Positions 7,506 through 9,843 of a DNA stretch of 9,843 nt are shown piece after piece (positions within the stretch are counted from its first letter, which is position 1; each line of letters opens with the position of its first letter). This stretch comes from an uncultured Clostridia bacterium (lineage in GTDB: Bacteria > Bacillota_I > Bacilli_A > RFN20 > CAG-288). Position numbers and translations under genes: made by a program. The stretch spans positions 1 to 9,843 of the forward strand of contig OMRU01000016.1 of NCBI GenBank assembly GCA_900313465.1, written 5' to 3'. The notes below the pieces were generated by a model, which worked only from the letters and a program-made list of their open reading frames with translations, was not told the DNA's origin and ran no database searches.

Positions 7506-9675
7506 AGCAGATTTCCTCCATAGCAGCGGTTAAGTTACCGGATTCAAAGGCAGCAATACCGATGGTTGGAATCATACGCTGAGTCGCAAGTGCGGTTTCA
7601 AGGTTGATTTCCTTAATGTAGGTTTCCCAGCTACCATCCAAGGAATCGTTAGCGGATTCAACGCTAGTTTCCTTAGTTAAGGTGACATACTGATTGATCA
7701 AATCAGCAATCTTGACTTCTTTGCCTTCGATGGTGGTCTTACCTAAGAAGGTAGTGAAGTCAGAATGATATTTATCCTTGAACTGAGCAAGGTTATATTC
7801 CCATAAGGCAATTTCTTCACTATCCAAAGCAGCCTTGATGACCTTTTCAACAGATTCACGTCTACCATTGTAAGTGGTGTTGGAAGTGGAGTCAGGAGAG
7901 ACGAAGTTGACGAAGGAAGGATGCTTGGAATAATCAGAACTGTAAGCGGCAGTACCCTGTAAGGTAGCAACAGATTCATCAGAATCAAGAGTGGTAACAG
8001 CACCAGGGACATTGACTCTGTAGTACTGATACTTATTGGCGAAGGTACCATTGCCATCAGCAACGAATGGATCGTTGTTGACAACGATGAAGTGGAGACC
8101 CTGATAACCAGAATCACCAGAGGTACCAGCACGAGCGACGATGATGGCATTGCCATTTTCATCGGCTAAGATCTTCTTGGAAGTATGTGCGCTGTTTAAG
8201 GTTGTAGTCTGTTTGGTAGAATTGGTTTCAACATCAGACTTGTAGTTGACAAGTTCACCATCGAAATCGACAAACTTGCTATCCTGAGCATTGTCGAGCT
8301 GTCTGGAAACATAATTGTATTCCTTGACCTTGTAGGAAAGATCATCTTCCACGGCAGCAAATTCCGGAGAATTGAAGACATTCTTGACAGTGGCATCAGT
8401 AGCATTGGTGGTGTCGATGCTAGCGGCTAAAGCAGCATAAGCGGAAGCGTTAGCCTTACCATTTTCACTAGAGAAGGTGGCTAAGTCCTTTAATTCCTTG
8501 AGGAATCTGGCTGGATATTCAGCGCGATCATCATAGACAAAGGAGACACCGCGATAGTTGAAATAGTTATTGAATAAGATATTTCTTGGATACTGTCTGG
8601 CAGAGACGGACTTCTTGTTCATGGTGGTGACAGAAGAACCATCGATTGGGTTGGATTCCGTTTCAGCAATCTGAGCCATCTGGAAGCAGGCAGAAAGTGG
8701 GATACCGAAGGCCTTACCCTGACCGACAAGAGTTTCGGAGATGGATTCAGCAACTTCAGAATCGCTGACGGCACCTTCAGTCTTGCCAGGGACTCTTAAA
8801 GAAGCACGGATATCCTTAGTAGCGGCATTATCGCCAGCAGTGCTGTTGTTCTTGGTCTTGCCATTTAAGAAGGTATCATAGGCATAGACACCGAGTTTGA
8901 ATTCGTTGACATAGCTGGTATCCTTCTGCATGGCAATCATGGTATCCTTGGTGTAAAGTTCACCATACTGAGCGTTGGAAGAATCGTCAGATAATAACTG
9001 AGCAGTTCTACCGAAAGTAGTGGCAGAAACCAAAGATCTGACAACAGAGTCGATCTGCTTGGCATCATCGGCGGAAATCTGACCATTGTAGAAGCCTTCG
9101 CCGGAGCTAGAAGCATCAACCTTGATCAAGACATGGGAGACATGGTAAGGAGCGTTGTCCTTGACATAATCCTTGGTATGCTGTTCAGAGAGATAGTACT
9201 GTTCATTGACATTTTCAGTACCATCCTTGACAGTCAAGAAGGCATCGGAGTTCTGAGTGATCTGTTCATCAGCGATGTACTTTTCTCTCAACTCATCTTC
9301 ATCTTCCACACCTTCAGATTTGAATGTCTTTTCCTGTTCTTCCTTGTAGGAAGTACCATTGGTTCTGGCGTTGGTCTTCCAAGTATCGTGTAATTTCTCG
9401 ATCTTGGTATCAACGATAGATAAGATAGCGTCAGTTCTAGTAGTGACAGTCTGAGCTAAGATGTTCTTGGCAACAGAAAAATAAGACTGAGCAGAACTCT
9501 TGCTACCTTCAAAATACTTGTAGACATTGTCGAATGTAAATTGCTGGCCACCGATTGTGACGATTTTACCATCAGTCCAGTTTGCTTCTGGATAGGTGTA
9601 CTCATCACCACAAGCAGTAAGCGAAATAGCGATGAGACTCATCGCAAGCGCTAAGCCACGTTTCCCTTTAATCAT
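7495..9675 (-). CDS. PrsA-like foldase lipoprotein with a divergent, apparently interrupted parvulin domain
   Basis: PrsA proteins are membrane-anchored peptidyl-prolyl isomerase chaperones that fold secreted proteins outside the membrane. This 726-residue protein has a basic N-terminus, hydrophobic core and lipobox LTAC (C22 lipidated). Residues 35-175 look like the helical SurA/PrsA N-domain (IVTIGGQQFTFDNVYKYF; EDELREKYIADEQI). Residues 178-187, HVSHVLIKVD, match the first strand of parvulin, and 219-240 (TTFGRTAQLLSDD, QYGEL) match its tFxxlAxxxSxD..xxGxL block. A candidate last strand, GLHFIVV (526-532), resembles the GYHII end of the fold but lies about 260 residues later. The length is about twice that of a typical PrsA (about 290-300). 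The ATG at 9675 has GGAGG 7 nt upstream. It forms an operon with the overlapping gene. Whether isomerase activity remains is unknown. Confidence 0.8.
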   Translation of the reverse strand: MIKGKRGLALAMSLIAISLTACGDEYTYPEANWTDGKIVTIGGQQFTFDNVYKYFEGSKSSAQSYFSVAKNILAQTVTTRTDAILSIVDTKIEKLHDTWKTNARTNGTSYKEEQEKTFKSEGVEDEDELREKYIADEQITQNSDAFLTVKDGTENVNEQYYLSEQHTKDYVKDNAPYHVSHVLIKVDASSSGEGFYNGQISADDAKQIDSVVRSLVSATTFGRTAQLLSDDSSNAQYGELYTKDTMIAMQKDTSYVNEFKLGVYAYDTFLNGKTKNNSTAGDNAATKDIRASLRVPGKTEGAVSDSEVAESISETLVGQGKAFGIPLSACFQMAQIAETESNPIDGSSVTTMNKKSVSARQYPRNILFNNYFNYRGVSFVYDDRAEYPARFLKELKDLATFSSENGKANASAYAALAASIDTTNATDATVKNVFNSPEFAAVEDDLSYKVKEYNYVSRQLDNAQDSKFVDFDGELVNYKSDVETNSTKQTTTLNSAHTSKKILADENGNAIIVARAGTSGDSGYQGLHFIVVNNDPFVADGNGTFANKYQYYRVNVPGAVTTLDSDESVATLQGTAAYSSDYSKHPSFVNFVSPDSTSNTTYNGRRESVEKVIKAALDSEEIALWEYNLAQFKDKYHSDFTTFLGKTTIEGKEVKIADLINQYVTLTKETSVESANDSLDGSWETYIKEINLETALATQRMIPTIGIAAFESGNLTAAMEEICYVD

Positions 9676-9712
9676 ATGGGGTCCTCCTAATTGAATAGAT
9701 TACGCACACAAT

Positions 9713-9766
9713 AGACTCATATTAATATAGTTGTTTAGGGCTCTTATTTCAAGAAAAAATGAGTCT
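9713..9766. repeat. Inverted repeat bracketing the lipoprotein promoter
   Basis: AGACTCAT (9713-9720) and ATGAGTCT (9759-9766) are perfect 8-bp inverted copies separated by 38 bp that contain both promoter hexamers. One arm lies at the predicted transcription start, the other just upstream of the -35. They could be paired operator sites; this is inference. Confidence 0.4.
9724..9752 (-). promoter_or_regulatory. Putative sigma-A promoter of the lipoprotein operon
   Basis: On the minus strand TTGAAA (9747-9752), a 17-bp spacer and TATATT (9724-9729) each match consensus at 5 of 6 bases. The predicted start is near 9717, about 40 nt before the lipoprotein ATG. The rest of 9688-9843 is AT-rich and holds no recognisable gene. 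Confidence 0.75.
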
Positions 9767-9843
9767 TATTAATAGGAATAAGGTGATTAATAAATACCTT
9801 TATCGATTTTTTGCCTATTTTGTGACCATAAAGGGCTTCAATT

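Noticed and set aside
9771..9819. Nested short inverted repeats (AATAGG/CCTATT outside, AAGGT/ACCTT inside) that might form a terminator
   Set aside because: The arms are short and AT-rich, the loops are large, and no T-tract follows on either strand at the right distance. Support is too weak for a terminator call.
9815..9843. Possible last eight codons of an upstream minus-strand gene (ending at a TAG at 9815-9817)
   Set aside because: The tail LKPFMVTK is too short to identify, and another frame is also open here, so it cannot be told from chance.

Overview
Every supported gene in this window lies on the minus strand, so transcription runs from high to low coordinates. The content points to a Gram-positive Bacillota species of moderate GC. 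There are two lipobox lipoproteins of PrsA type, a Bacillus-type SUF system that contains SufU, and strong GGAGG ribosome binding sites. TGA is a stop codon in sufS and sufU, so the standard bacterial code applies and the UGA=Trp Mollicutes are excluded. The very short SufD and the style of the proteins suggest Erysipelotrichia or a relative, but that placement is inference.

Region 1 (about 9843-5521) is a two-gene lipoprotein operon. A good sigma-A-type promoter (TTGAAA, 17 bp, TATATT) precedes a 726-residue PrsA-like foldase lipoprotein with a recognisable but apparently interrupted parvulin domain. A 644-residue lipoprotein overlaps it by 11 nt. The two share N-terminal and C-terminal landmarks and look like diverged paralogues. 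A 13-bp hairpin follows.

Region 2 (about 5558-5051) is a single-gene unit. It encodes a HIT-family nucleotide hydrolase, has an extended -10 promoter embedded just before the preceding terminator hairpin, and ends in a clear Rho-independent terminator.

Region 3 (about 5026-1) is the iron-sulfur cluster assembly operon sufC-sufD-sufS-sufU-sufB, followed 1 nt later by the 5' part of mnmG. It has a near-consensus promoter (TTTACA, 17 bp, TAAAAT). All junctions are overlaps of 4-17 nt or 1-nt gaps, which predicts translational coupling. SufS removes sulfur from cysteine, SufU accepts and relays it, and the SufB-SufC-SufD scaffold builds the cluster using ATP. MnmG modifies U34 of certain tRNAs, the same base that is thiolated with sulfur from a cysteine desulfurase. 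This gives a plausible reason for the linkage.

No RNA genes, insertion sequences, CRISPR arrays or phage genes were seen. The less ordinary items are the diverged PrsA-like lipoprotein pair, an inverted repeat that brackets its promoter, the truncated-type SufD, and the coupling of suf to mnmG. I do not see a clear novel multi-gene system.
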